Positions 37,870-51,844 of a stretch of 64,000 nt of DNA are shown piece after piece; positions within the stretch are counted from its first letter, which is position 1; every line of letters begins with the position of its first letter. Both the position numbers and the translations under genes were made by a program. The DNA comes from Rotaria sp. Silwood1 (taxonomy: Eukaryota; Rotifera; Eurotatoria; Philodinida; Philodinidae). Under the pieces are notes generated by a model. It was not told where the DNA came from and searched no databases. It saw only the letters and a program-made list of their open reading frames with translations. The DNA lies in assembly GCA_905250075.1 (NCBI GenBank), contig CAJNOP010000004.1, positions 3,544,558 to 3,608,557 on the forward strand, in the 5' to 3' direction.

Positions 37870-38688
37870 AAAAAATATCTTTCTTTTTTTTCCGTATCTT
37901 TCGTTCTTTTTTTTTCTACATATATATATATATATACATACACACACATACTGCTCACTAATGTATCCCAGTTGACTAAAACTAAGGAAAAAAAAACCCT
38001 CAATATATACATATGATTGTATGTGTGCTCAATTTTTGTTTGTTTATTTGTTTATTTACTGTTCTATTTGATCAAATAGCCCCTTTCCCTAGTCAAATAC
38101 TGTTCAAAAATATTGAAAGATAAATTTAAAAACAAATGAATGTTTTCTTTTAAGGGCTGTCAGATACCGCGACATAATACGTACAGAATGAGCGAATGCA
38201 TTTTTTCTTCTTGTACATGTTTATTGCTATTTATATATATATATATATATATACATAATATATATGTTTTGTTTTTTCTTTTTGTCATCTTAAATGAACA
38301 GTAAACGAATAAGACAAACATAAAATCGAATCAAAGAAAGCTTTATGTTTACTTCTCTTTTTTTTTTTTTCGTTTTGTTTTTCCTATGTAACATCAGATT
38401 GAGTATTAGAATTAGATATATATATATATTGATTATAAATCACAATAGTTTTGTCTATGTGCGTGTATATCTATTGTATCTTCCTTTATTCATTTATTAT
38501 CTATTTCTTTTTCTTTATACACATTTATATAATCTCTTGTTCATTCTTCTTTTATCTTGAATCAAAAGAAAAACAAAAAAAAAACTCAACTAACAAATGA
38601 TAAAATGATTTAAATTCAGACATTCTTTTTTTTTTTTTTTTGTTTATAGATTTTTTTTGTCAAAGAGAATTAAACATATAAAATCATC
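37870..38688. other. Intergenic, F-BAR gene to NUP98
   Basis: Contains (TA)n stretches at 37,920 and 38,232 and many T runs. A T-rich stretch and TTTATAG precede the NUP98 ATG by about 40 bases. No other gene is seen. Confidence 0.5.
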
Positions 38689-41600
38689 ATGTTTAATTTT
38701 GGTTCAACATCAACAACAACACCGAGTAATACAAGTCTTTTTGGAACATTAACACCTGTAAATCAAAATCGAACTGTAACTAGTTCATTATTTGGTAATA
38801 CGACAGCAGCACAATCTAATACACTTGCATCAACACCATTTGGATCAACTAGTTTATTTGGTAATAAGATTGAGAATATGTTAATATTTAATTTCGAATT
38901 CGATTATAACTTTAATGTTACGGTTATTTCCTTCCTCTTTACACTTTTTGGAATTTCCAGAGAATAGATCATTAAAAAAATTTGACAATCTCAGAACGGG
39001 TAGATCTTGAGGAATAGAGCAAAATTTATCATTGAGAATGCTGTCTACTATGAGATACTGAGGTTACAATAGCGAAGAATGACCCCTCCGGTCTGTTTGG
39101 GATAATTTTTTGTCCTTCGAATAATAAAGATAAAAGTATCGAAAATATCCTTGTAAACGGATTTTTTTAAATAAGAGCTACTAAAAATTATTAGAACAAT
39201 ATTTATTTTTTTTGAAACAACAAAAAGTCTACCCATCCCAAATAGTATATGTGAAAACAGTTTCAGCTCGATCAGACATACTAGACCAAAGAAATGTGGG
39301 TGTTGCTGCACTTTTTTCATGTTCATAAAGTTTTTGAGTAGAAAACAATATGACATGGATATATTTTGGAGCAAGAATTAAGACTTTTTAGTAAGCACAG
39401 ATGCTTGAACTTCTTTTTCTTCTATCGCTTAACATTATTATTTATGCACATCTAAGAATGATCATTCACGACGAGATGCACCATAAAACATATGACGAGT
39501 TACAATGATTAATAAAAAACTTCATCTCCATCGAAAACTAGCAATAGATATACTGCATAGAATTCGATCATTCGTCACAATCATGAGAACAATATTTGTA
39601 ATGATGTATTTCGTTCTTTTCTCATCAGTTTGACATTCACAAGGATTCAACTCATTCAGACATCATCAATAACAAAGAAGTCTCGTTCATCTTGAGCAAA
39701 AAAGCTTTCTTTTATGTTATTTTATTCCACTTAATTGTTTCAAATGTGCTCATTCGTACGATTTCTATGAGTTCATCATATGTGAGCTGCTTTAAATATA
39801 CACATAACTCATGCAAACATTGAAATATTTGTCTATGGAAAAGAAAAGCATTTGGTATAGGCAATACTTGAGATTTATGCAGACCAAACACATGAAAAAA
39901 AAGGATTCGACTCGAGAAGTAAATTCTTTACAAAAAAGTGATCTATTAAATAACTATATATCTTAATTGTAATTAAATCGAATTTTTTTTATATGTTTGT
40001 TTCTTTCAGGAGGAACAACTCCTTCTACAACAACTCTACAAGTTCCATCGACTGGGACAGGTACAATACATAAATTTGATGCTGTTGTTGGTATAGATAA
40101 AGTAAATAAAAATGGTATTCAAACACAAATTCGTACAAAAATTTTCAATCTATGTGCTATGCCAGTCTATGAAAAGAAGTCTATGGAGGTTAATTCAATA
40201 ATATATATATATACATTTTTTTTGTATGGTTTTTATTTTATTTAGGAACTTCGATTAGAAGATTACATAGATAATCGAAAATTTTCATCAACAACTACAA
40301 GTCTATTTCCATCAGCATCATCTACAACACCTTTATTTGGTGGATCAACCACAACAACAAATCGTAAATTAGAAAAACTAGAAAATTATATTTAAATAAT
40401 TATATTTCTAATAATAATAAATAGCTACCACAACTACAACAAATGTTTTTGGTACAAGTACAACAACATCATCAGCATTAAATTCATCTTTATTTGGAAC
40501 TAGACCGACTGTATCAACAGCATCAACAATGGTATGTTGAAAACAAAAAGAAAAACATTTTTGAAACATCATTTCTATATAATATTTAGCCATTTTCATT
40601 TGGTGCTACGACAACAACAACACCATCACCATTTTCCTTTGCTACTACGACTGCAACAACAACATCATCATCACCATTTTCATTTGGTTCATCAACAACA
40701 ACCACAGCAAATCCTGTAAATAGTTTATAAATCTTATTAACAGAAAAAAAAAAATTTTTATGTCAAATTTTTATTTTCAGGCTGCTCCATTTGGTGGTAC
40801 AACATCTGCTACTGGAACTACTACATCAGCATCACCATTTACATTTGGAGGTAGTCAGGCACCAGCAACAACAGCTGCACCAGCTTTTAGTTTCGGTATT
40901 ATTTTAATTTGAACAAAGAAACAAAAGAAAAATGATTCGATTTATTTTTAAATTGTTTTTGTTTTCTTAGGTGGTACAACTTCATTATTTCCGACAGCTA
41001 ATACAACAACAGCTGGTACATCATTTGGTTTTTCAACAACCAGACCAGCAACAACAAGTACATTTTCATTTACTCCAATAACAGCAACATCGACAGCACC
41101 ATCATTTAATCTATTTTCAACAGCAACAACTACTGCTCGTAAGATTATGTTTTTTTTCTTTATACAATGAAAAATATCTCATCGTAAAATTTTATTTCTT
41201 ATAGCTACACTATTTACAACATCAAATCAACCAGTAACAACATCAAATGTAATAAGTACACCATCATCTGTTGATACACGAACACATTTACAATTATTTC
41301 AAACAATGCTTAATATACAACCTTTTAATAGTGAACTTGGCTTTCTCGCACGAAATATAAAAGTAACAATAATATTTTATTATGATTCTAATCAATATAG
41401 AATAAAGATAATTTTTATACAATCGATCAAAAATAAAATCATTATTTTTCATTATAAATTATATTATTTCATGACGATATTATTTTATAAATATCAAGAA
41501 CACTTTTCATTGCCCAAATGTAGTTAACATTCTAAAAACAAAAAAAAATTGTTTCTTTTTTTTCAAATTATTATTTTTTGTATTGTCACGTAAAGATCGA

Positions 41601-44261
41601 AATAGTATATTATTAATTTAGTGTCTCTGGTTTATATTGAAATGGTTGCACTTCTCTTTTGTCAATCTTTTTTCAATACAGATAGTATTGCAAATGAATA
41701 CTTAGAGACTCGTGTTCGGAAAATTTTCAATGATATCGAAACTTGTTTTTCTTTTAGTTAGTTTCTGTACAATGAAGAAAAACTAATTTGATCTGTTATT
41801 TTTGATATTCGAAGGTGTAATGTTTTTGTCACTTCTACAAGAACTAATTAGAATGAAAATATTATATTTTCTTCATGTCTCGTTTAACTAGTATATCATT
41901 TCATATTCTTGATAAATAAGAAAATCTGCAAGAGACTAGGCTTTTTACTATTGTAATAATTGAAATTCACCGGAATAATATATTTTTAATGATAACTTTG
42001 TAAAAAAAGAAAAGAAATTAAAGAAAATATTGTTTTTATTATAAGATTAATTAGATCTCGGCAATGAAGAGTTAACGCTTTAAGGAATTTTTCAGTCTCA
42101 CGGATGCTTAGCGATAAATAAAAGATGAAGACAAACGTTCAGAATTATATGACTTGCTTGTTTCATTAGTATATTCTCATATTTTGGTTACCATTTCGAT
42201 CTGATAAATGAATACTAGAATCAAACTTGAAACTGGCAATATCATTGAATGATGATTATTAGAAAACAACTTATAAATACATAAGTATCATTCTTAAATC
42301 GATAATTGTTAAAGAACAACGATACCACAGCACTAACAAGATTAGTCAGGATTGAGCTCTTGTAATTCAATGTGATGAGGATTGTTTTAGATATTTCTTA
42401 CTCTGATCGATTGAACATTACACTATAACTAGGGGAGAGTTTCAACTTTCGAATGATGATCGAGCTCATCGTTTGTTCATTGATAGTATTCAATGGAATT
42501 AGTTAACATACAAAAGGATTCTGTCATTGAATTTTTTTATCGTAGACAAGCTATCTGATCAAAGATCGTTTGACACAGGTTTGTCATATAATTTCGCTTA
42601 TAAATAAGTACCATCTTTTTGAATTGTTTTGAGAGTTTCACTTTAGAAAACACGATTTCTTTTCAAGATATTCAATCATGAAAGAAATTCGTGCTTTTGT
42701 CTCTACCTATGAGACATGTAATAACGACGAGATTACACTCATTGATAAATTTTCAAATCAAATTCGTGTCATTCGAACTTTGACTAAGTAGCTTGTCGAT
42801 GGTCAGAAATTCAGTAAAAGCGATCATAATTCAAAAAGAAAAAGGCATGATCACAAATCATTTTGAACTTTCATTCATCTTACCAAATCCTACACGTGAA
42901 TAAACTATAATTATGAGATAATATGAATCAAAAAAATCTCTTTTTTAAATCATAAAATTAATTATGTCCTTTCCTATAAACGATTGTATATAATTTCAAA
43001 TAACTATGGTTCTTCTATTTATTTAGCCAAATATTGGTCTTGATCGAGCTCGATTACGTACTGTGCCTGATTCTAGCACTAGTCATCCATTAAATAATGT
43101 ATTTACACCTTTTCTTCCAAAACCATCTGTTCTTGCATCAAGTACATCAACACCACCATCAACGTTAGCTAATCCTTTGCCAAATCAATCGCATACATTA
43201 CCATCTGTTTTATTACCATCATCAACAACAAATACGTCGATTATTTTATTTGGTAAACGTAAATTAGCTGATTCATTTCTCGATGATGACGATAATAATT
43301 CATTAATGATGGATGATGGACCAGCATTATCAATAAATAAAATATCTAAAACAAATGTTCTTAAACGACCACGTATACTTGATATGAATAAAGTTCGTTC
43401 AGTTGTACTTGGAGGTGGTAGTGATCATAGTATTGGAACAGGAAATAATGAAATTATAACAAAAGAAGAAAATTTTTCTGATACATTTGTTGTTAAATCA
43501 ACATCAGATAATTTATCTGGATGGAAAAAATTTGCAACTTATGATGCATATTTAGCATCAAAAAAACAACAAATTGAAAATATTAAAATATCTGATGATG
43601 TCGATGATAATAATAAAATTGATAAACAAATAAATCTTAATGAAAAAAAATTTGAACAAGAACGTGCTTTTCGTTTACCGAAATTAACGCATGATGATTA
43701 TTATACAAGACCAACAATTGATGAATTACGTCATTATTTTAATGAAAAAGGACAATGTTGTGTTAAAGAATTTACTGTTGGACGAGAACATTATGGTTCT
43801 GTAAAATTTCAAGGTTCAAAAATAAATTTAGCCGGTCTTGATCTTAATCAATTAAGTAAATAAATTAAAAATAAAAATAAAAAAAAAAAAAATTTTCTTC
43901 TTCTCTTGTGTTTTCTTTTTATTACAGTTGAAATTGGTCGTAGACAAATAACTGTTTATCCTGATGATAATAATAAACCAGCTGAAGGTGAAGAATTAAA
44001 TTGTCAAGCAATAATATCTCTAATAGGTGTTTATCCAATCGATCGCTCAATATCAAATAGTGGTGAAGAAGTTACTGATCCTGATAGATTAATTGAAATG
44101 AATTATGAAGATTATTTACGTAATATGACTGTAAAATTTCATGGAAAATTTCTTGATTATGATGTTTATACAGGAACATGGATATTCCAAGTAAAAAAAT
44201 TAAAATTAAATAGATTTCTAATAATAATATATATTTATTATTTTAGGTTGAACATTTCTAA
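38689..44261 (+). CDS. NUP98: Nucleoporin NUP98, stand-alone, ending at the cleavage site
   Basis: NUP98 is an FG nucleoporin of the nuclear pore. Exons are 38689-38860, 40010-40188, 40246-40363, 40425-40531, 40590-40715, 40781-40895, 40971-41138, 41205-41362, 43027-43855, 43928-44190 and 44247-44261, all in phase, giving 749 aa. The N-terminus and middle carry SLFG, PLFG, PFSFG and PFTFG repeats in Thr/Ser-rich linkers. No GLFG tetrapeptide is present. A GLEBS (RAE1-binding) segment at about residues 70-128 includes MPVYEKKSMEELRLEDYIDN (human YESKSLEELRLEDYQAN). The C-terminal autoproteolytic domain (about 595-749) shows DDYYTRPTIDELRHYFNEKG, EFTVGREHYGSVKF and TGTWIFQVEHF. The stop codon follows HF directly, exactly where human NUP98-96 is cut (HF/S), and the next gene is unrelated. 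Two long introns (1149 and 1664 bp) break the FG part. Confidence 0.94.
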
Positions 44262-44819
44262 TTGTTTCGTTTGTTTCTTTTCTCATTTTTTTCTTTTTGG
44301 CCTATGGTCAAGATTTGTTTATTGACGAAAATAAAAAAAAAACATGTGTGATCATAATCTTCTTCTATTCCGATAAATGACTATCTTTTCTTCTACACAG
44401 TGTTTGTCTATCTGTTGATATATATTACGTGCGTAAACTTGTATTACATGTGAAATGAAGATATATAACTGAGAAAAAAAAATATTTTTTTTCTTTTTTT
44501 TCTTCTTCTTCTGTTCAGATATTTCTTTCTTTTCATTTTTTTTTTGTCTCTTGGTTCTCTTTGATTAAAATAAAAAATAAAAACGAATTGCTAATGAATA
44601 GAAAATCGAATCTATAATTTTGAATGTACATATTGAAATAAATCAACGACATCTGGAATATAGTTTTATATTGGATGATTTGTTGTCAACTAAAGAAATT
44701 ATTATTTTATTATATATTCTATTCGAATTGATATACTTTATCTTTGTAATATATTGAATAAATATAAGCATAGATTTAACACTTTTTTAAATTTATTTTT
44801 GAGACATCAATGTAAGAAG
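44262..44819. other. Intergenic, NUP98 to PP2A B56 gene
   Basis: About 560 bp on the same strand, T-rich, with AATAAAA signals near 44,570. No NUP96-like coding sequence and no other gene are found here. Confidence 0.6.
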
Positions 44820-47800
44820 ATGTCGTTCAATTTACCAGAAAATGATCCATTTCTTAAAAAACAAACTATTCGAACACGAAGAAAAAAATTACAAGAATCA
44901 TCACGTCTTGGATATAAAAATTTACATCAAGAACTTGAACCTTTACCATCATTAAAAGGTATTTTCTTAGTTTTTCTACAGATTTGATTGCTTTATAGAG
45001 ATTCTGATTGATTCAAGTAGATATGATGTTCAATTAAAAATTCGATTGAACGTAGTCTCTGGTTCAAAATAAACATAACATCATGTTTGTACCATTTTCT
45101 CACCACACATTGACAATTTGACTTTTTATACTAAATAACAATACTCAAATAAACCGTAGAGCAGTAATGTTTAACTTTAAAGACATGTATATATGTATAT
45201 ACATGATATCAATGAAGCAAAAATAACTCGCGTATATTTTATTAATAAATATCGTTTAATTAAAATTCTAAGAATAACTAAAATTTATTTTTGTATTATT
45301 ATGATATTACTTAGATTTCTTAATTAGTTTGCCTTCTTTAATGAAATTTATTATATTATTTATTTTAATAACTTTCATCAATTATAAAATATTAATAATT
45401 TATTATTGTATTATTCTTTAGAAACTCCAATTGGTCAGCAAGAAAAACTCTTCATTGAAAAATTAAAACAATGTTGTGTTTTATTTGATTTTTCGGATTG
45501 TGTAAGCGATCTTAAAAGTAAAGAAATAAAACGAGCTTGTCTAAATGAAATTGTTGATTATATAACAGTAACAAAAAATTGTTTAACAGAAAATGTTTAT
45601 CCAGAAGTGATTACAATGGTTTGTTACTTTTATTTTATAATAGAAAAATCAAGTTTTTGCTTAATTATTATTTTGTAGATATCAATAAATCTTTTTCGTG
45701 TATTACCACCAGCAGGTCCAGATAGTTTATCTGATGAAATAGGTGTTGAAGATGAAGAACCAACATTTGAAGCTACATGGCCACATACACAAATAGTTTA
45801 TGAATTTTTTTTACGATTTTTGGAATCACATGATTTTCAACCAAATACAGCAAAAAAATTTATTGATCAAAAATTTGTTTTACAAGTAAACAAAAAGCAA
45901 AAAACAAAATGAATAGAGAAAATTTTTATTTGAATTGACCTTTTTCTTTCTATATTTAGTTATTGGAATTATTTGATAGTGAAGATCCACGTGAAAGAGA
46001 TTTTTTAAAAACAATTCTTCATCGAATTTATGGAAAATTTCTTGGTTTAAGAGCATTCATTCGAAAACAATTTAATAATATATTTTTACGGTTTGTATCC
46101 TCATTAATCAAATTATTTCAATTGGAAATATAAATAATTACTATTAGACAAAATTGATTATTCGTATTTTTCTTATTCATATTCAATAGAATATCAAAAA
46201 AACCATGTAATTGAGAATAAAAATTTGATGTTTTCGAAAATCGATTTGCTTCATTAGAGACTTCTGTGTATGTGAGGAATCATTTCAACTTAAGGCGAGA
46301 AATAAGATATAACAGAAAAAATATTGAATTCATATTGAATGAAGACTTCTTATCTTGAGAATCAATAGAATGCTAAAGACAAAGAATATTATATCTCTAA
46401 TGTCTAACCATTAGTTTAAGTAATTCAGTGGATTAAAAATTCTTACAAGAGAATATTCCCAAGTGTCATATTGCTTTTCGCATGGGATTCTTACTATTCT
46501 ATCAATCATGATGAATTAGTAAAAAGGTTTGTTTTGGTTTAGTTTTTCGGTCCTCAATTTATATCCTATGAAATTAGTACTGCGGAAAATCTGGATGATT
46601 CAAATTCTAAGCTAAAGTTTTGAGCAAGGACAATAGAAACTTTGCTAAAATACTTACATTTTAAAGAAACATCTGTTTTGGATTGTTTTTCAAAACAGGA
46701 ATGTTTCTATGTTAAACCGATATCTCGATACGAGTACATTTATTCTGGCTCATATTTTCGATTGTTTCTAGTGGCTAGAAAGTCTATACATGGACAAAAT
46801 TGCAACTCGAACTTCGATTATCCAAGCTTTTAGCAATTCTATGTTTATAGGATGAAAATCGAGTACAACACTTGTAATTCAACAAGTGAACACCGGAAAA
46901 TTAAATCAAAACAGACTTTTTCACTACTTATCATGCCTGATCTAAGGGTAAATCGTCTCAAGTCAAAAACGATTTGATAGCAGGGAATATTCCTTTGTTA
47001 GATCATTCTTGATGTAAAAATTTGATATTATTAATGAACATTTACACAATTGTGATAGACTATTTAGGCCATAATTTGAATCGCTTAAGCATCATATGTT
47101 AGAATTTATTTTTCAATTTATAAAAAGAAATTAGTAATCAATCTCCGGTTTTTCGATCATCTAATATAATTCTAATAATAGTTTAGAATATTATTTAAAC
47201 ATTTTTTTGTATTATCAAGATTTATCTACGAATATGAACGATTCAATGGTATTGCTGAACTACTGGAAATACTTGGAAGGTATTCTATTTTGATAAGACG
47301 AACCTATATATAAATTTTAAAAGAATTATATTCTATATTTAGTATAATTAATGGTTTTGCTATACCATTAAAAGAAGAACATAAATTATTTCTTGAACGA
47401 GTACTTATACCATTACATAAAGCTCATTCATTAAGTGCATTTCATCCACAAGTACATAAAATATTTATTTTAATTGATTTCTATTGTTTTTTTGAATTTT
47501 CATAGTTAATATATTGTATAGTACAATTTATTGAAAAAGAATCATCATTAGCTGAAGTTATAATAAAAGGTTTACTTAAATTTTGGCCAAAAACATGTTC
47601 AACTAAAGAAGTATAAAGAAAATTTTTTTTTTTTTGTAAATCATAAATAATGATTCATTTTTAGATATTATTTATTAATGAAATTGAAGAAATTCTCGAT
47701 GTAATCGATTCAAAAACATTTCGATCTATTAGTATACCTCTGTTTAAACAAATTGCACGATCAGCTACATCATCACATTTTCAAGTAAGTTAGTTAATAA

Positions 47801-49346
47801 TTTACAATACTTATTCATTTATACAAATACATCAGTTATATAAGAATGAGAAATCTTTTCAGAAGTTATAATACTAATTTATATTAATTCTGATATAGAG
47901 AAGTATCCACTGAATTCGGATTAGATATATATAATATTTCTATGGCAATGTGATAAGGTGATTCCTATCGTACAGCTATTTTCAAATGAATTGTGATTAG
48001 TAAAAATTTCATATTATCCAATGTATTAAAGTGTATGAGAGTTCTATTTTAAGTGATGAAACTGACAGAAAGGTTCCATTAACAAGGAAGAGTCCCCATA
48101 TGTCAATTCACTTATTAGTTGACACTATGTGTATTATGTAGGAGCTAATAAGCTCTGAATACTTTGCCGAGAGTTTGTGTTCCTAGTTTATTTCTGCTGA
48201 GATTTTTAATTTTTATTGTATATTTTCTTTAGAATTACGCTATGGTTTCTGTAAGGATTACTTGAAAAATGAACTTCCGACTTTCGAAAGGAAGTTTTTC
48301 ATTGAGATTAATTGATCAAGAAAATTCCAGTTTTTTGAGTTCTCGATATTCCTAGATACCATTCAGTGTTTTGTCTAGATTTTCTCTTTTGGAAGGACGA
48401 ACACCTATGCTTTGGAGTACAGACTGATAGTACGTGGTGCAATAACCATACATTTCTCGAAAGTTAATTCAATCTGCGGAGAGGCACCGCCATCATGGTA
48501 GCCAAAGCACGAATATACTCATAAGCAAAAGTTTGTTTTTCATATCAATTATAACACAAAACTTTTCATATTCATATTTTAAGATAGAAATAACCAATAA
48601 AGATTCTTATATAGACTACAACATTGTGCTAAAAAAATGTCATAAAAATTAAGTATCTCGTCAAAAATAAGATAAGGACAGAAACTATTTTCAGGATATT
48701 CAGTATTTATAAGAGCCTACATAATCTACGTGATTTTGGTTCGAAAGCGGATTAACATCTGGTAATATTCCCTTATAATATATTGTTGGAAGAAAAATTC
48801 AATGTGAATCAGATTTTTACTAATCTTGTCCTACACATTTATTAATAGATCGTTAATCATTTTGTTTTTAGTCAATAAAAAAATGTTTCTGTCATGATTT
48901 CGTTACAATCTTAAAATACAAAACATATTTTTCATAAGAAAATAAAATAACAAACAAATTACCATTTTTTTTAGGTAGCTGAAAGATCATTAGCTATATG
49001 GTCGAATGAATATATTGTGCAATTAGTGGAAGAAAATCTTGAACAAATTTTACCCATATTACTTCCATCATTATGTCGAATATCTAAAACACATTGGAAT
49101 ACAAATATAATAACATTAACATATAATTTATTAAAAAATTTAATGGATATTAATAAAAAATTATGTGATGATATATTAAATACATCACGAGATGATGAAA
49201 AAAAGTGAATTAGAATAACTTTTTATTAAAAAATTTAAAAAAATAATATTTTTATTTTATTATATAGATTAACAATTAAAGAACAAGATCGAATAAATTT
49301 ATGGCAACGACTTGAACAGATTAGTTTAGAAAAACAAAAACATTAA
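44820..49346 (+). CDS. PP2A regulatory subunit B56 (PPP2R5 type)
   Basis: B56 subunits are HEAT-like scaffolding proteins that give protein phosphatase 2A its substrate choice. Exons are 44820-44958, 45422-45618, 45679-45885, 45960-46090, 47220-47279, 47343-47451, 47506-47610, 47665-47784, 48975-49204 and 49268-49346, giving 458 aa. Signature blocks are [74 protein letters not shown] (the loop carrying the LxxIxE-peptide pocket), [53 protein letters not shown] and [14 protein letters not shown]. The long N- and C-terminal extensions of gamma/delta isoforms are missing, so it is closest in size to alpha/epsilon types; I give no isoform symbol. Introns of 463, 1129 and 1190 bp stand among short ones. 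Confidence 0.95.
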
Positions 49347-50967
49347 TCTTCTTACATATTTTTGTACTTGTTGTATGTTTATTTGTAGTCTTTATTTTCA
49401 TTTTTTTTTGACTTAAAACAATGCACAAGCATACTTTTCTTCTTCTTCTTCTTGATCATGACGAATGTTCAGTTTTTTTTTGTTTTTTTTTGTCAAAAAA
49501 AAACTTAAGCTTTATGACAAATGTATTCTTATTATACGTACACTTGTTATTATATGCAGAATGGTTATGTAAACATATAGAAAGCTCTATTGTATAAATC
49601 ACTTTAGTTATAGACATTTTTATAACTGATATAAAAAAATAAAGAAATAAACATTTTATTATATGACTTAGTTTTATTGAATAATAATATACTATTCAAT
49701 TGTAATTATTGTTTGATTCTTAAAACTAAGAAACTATAATTAGTAATGTATGAAATGTTTTATATATTTAGAGATTGTTAACGGTGGTCGATTCTACACT
49801 ATTCACTAAATAATAATATTCAATTTTTGAAAATCTCAATATTGTTTATTTTGATATTTATTTTCAATGATATAATTCAAAAATTTGTATATTATTGTTA
49901 AGAATTCATCTGATATCGCAAATTGAATAAATATGCTGATTTATTGATTGTTCAAAATGTGCAAAGCATTGAAGTCATTTGAGTAATTTATTATTATAAT
50001 AGGCGATTGAAAAATTTTTAGAGAAAATATTTACTTATCTTTGAGCAGTTAGAATGTTTTTACGACAAGTCAAAGTCAATGAGTTTGTGCTCTTTTGAAA
50101 TATATAGACTGAGAAATTTATTTTCAATTCTTATTCGAGAGTAGTGAAATAATCTTTGAAAAATACTATACAACACTAAAAAGTTGAGATCTTTATTTAT
50201 GTATGAGTCTGTAAATCAGAAGCTATCCTACAAAATGCACTTTTTGAATTTCTTTTTTTATCTTTCAACAAAGTATGTCAATTTCGTTTTTCCTATATAG
50301 TTATTTTTAAAAAATCAACAAGCATTTTATGTTGAAAGAAGCTCTTGAATAGATGTTGTAGCTTCATTTGGGTAAAAGCTATAGTTTAGTTCAATATCAC
50401 ATTTTGTAGAGAAATGTCTACTCTGCAAAAACGGTCGATTTCGACAATTTTTGGTATGTTCGAACAGGAACTTATAGGGTAGACAAAAGCGTGTAAGTTC
50501 ATCATGAAAAACAATTTTTTCAAGTCTTTCAAAAAGTTCTTCATTAATTTTGAACAAAAAAAACAGACACAACATTTCAAAGCCCATATTCCAATTCTGG
50601 TCTCGACCTATAGTTTTTGGCTGGTTTGAAATGCTTTCAACTAGACTTTATTAAATGTTTTTCTGGCAGACAAACATATAAAACAACATCTTGTTCAAAC
50701 AAACACACGGAATATTCAGAAACCTTTTGTTTACGGAGAAACTTGTTTTATCAATGAAACAAGTTTTCGAAACAAGGTTTTCGTTTTTTTTGTTTCGACA
50801 GCATGCAAATTATCTTATCGGTCAATTGATAGTTAAAAATGAAAAATATCATTTTCGAGAGTTTCTTATACAAAGTAAAATGAACCTATTATTTACGCAA
50901 GTTTGGGTAGATTTATTGTTAATTAAAATAAAACTTAAAAACAAAAATTAAGCAGAATCTTTTTTCT
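49347..50967. other. Intergenic, AT-rich
   Basis: 3' flank of the B56 gene, with a (CTT)n run at 49,438 and AATAAA signals near 49,637, followed by about 1.3 kb in which I see no gene. A minus-strand open frame at 50,327-50,587 is not protein-like. Confidence 0.5.
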
Positions 50968-51844
50968 TTAAAATTTCATTTTACTGAAAAGAAAAAGAGA
51001 AAAGATAATCATGCAAACAGATGTAGGATAAGAATGAGCGCCTGTCGATGTAGTTGCTGGTGGTGTTGGTGTTTGTGTTTGTGTTTGTGTTTGTGTTTGT
51101 GTTTGTGTTTGTGTTGGTGTTGGTTTTGTTGTTGTTACAAAAGTTAATTTAATTGTGCTTGAGTCAGAACAAGAAACAAAACCATGTAGATTCTCATAAC
51201 AAGCTTGAACAGCAATTGTATGTTCAACCCCATCTCCATATTGTGCAGGTACTTCATATACAGTTTGATTTTTCGGTATATCATCCGCAACTAACTTATT
51301 ATCAATAGTTATTTTATACTTAGTAACTGAGCCCTCGATTGTTGGAGCTGACCAAGTTACGTGAATACCATTGGGAACTGATGATTGTTTAACATTTTGT
51401 GGTGCTGATGGAGTACCAAAATCAGTCTTAATATCATATGACTTAGTGACATCATTATCAGTGGCTTTACAAATTAAAGTAAATTTGTATTGTGTATTCG
51501 GTTCAAGATTGAGAATCTTCGCAGAGCCTATATCTGGCTTTACTGTAAGAAAAACTAAAGGTTGTGCATTAACTTTTGCTGGATCAACAGTCACTTGACA
51601 TGAACATGATGGTTCTGGACATTCTGTTACTTTTGCCCATAATCTATAAATATAGGTGAACAATAATTAGATACATGAGAAAATAAAGATTAACTAACTC
51701 GACATGAGTATCATAAATTGTAGAAGAAGCATTAACAATATCAAGAGGAGGCTTCGCCTCGAAGTAATTGATCTTTGTTGTTGTTGCATATGTAATTATA
51801 ATGAATAAAGTGCAGACGATTAGTTGTCGTTGATATCCTTGCAT
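50968..51844 (-). CDS. Small secreted/GPI-type fibronectin type III protein
   Basis: Minus-strand exons 51844-51699 and 51643-50968 (intron 55 bp, donor GTTAGT, acceptor TTTATAG) give 273 aa. There is an N-terminal signal peptide (LIVCTLFIIITYATTT), then an unassigned segment containing paired cysteines (ECPEPSCSCQV). A fibronectin type III domain follows at about residues 130-220: TPSAPQNVKQSSVPNGIHVT, then WSAPTIEGSVTKYKITID, then AVQACYENLHG. A (TQ)n stretch of about 15 residues and a Thr/Pro stalk come next, and the chain ends in a short hydrophobic tail (VCMIIFSLFLFSKMKF) without a basic stop-transfer end of normal length, so a GPI anchor is likely. I cannot name an orthologue. The role is probably cell-surface adhesion or recognition (inference). 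Confidence 0.75.
51064..51125. repeat. (GTGTTT)n hexanucleotide repeat, coding
   Basis: About nine GTGTTT units on the + strand. On the minus strand they encode alternating Thr-Gln (codons ACA CAA) in the stalk of the FN3 protein. The unit number is likely to vary between alleles. Confidence 0.9.

Noticed and set aside
51371-51598. Open frame antisense to the FN3 gene
   Set aside because: Shadow of the real minus-strand coding exon, which has a recognisable FN3 domain and signal peptide.
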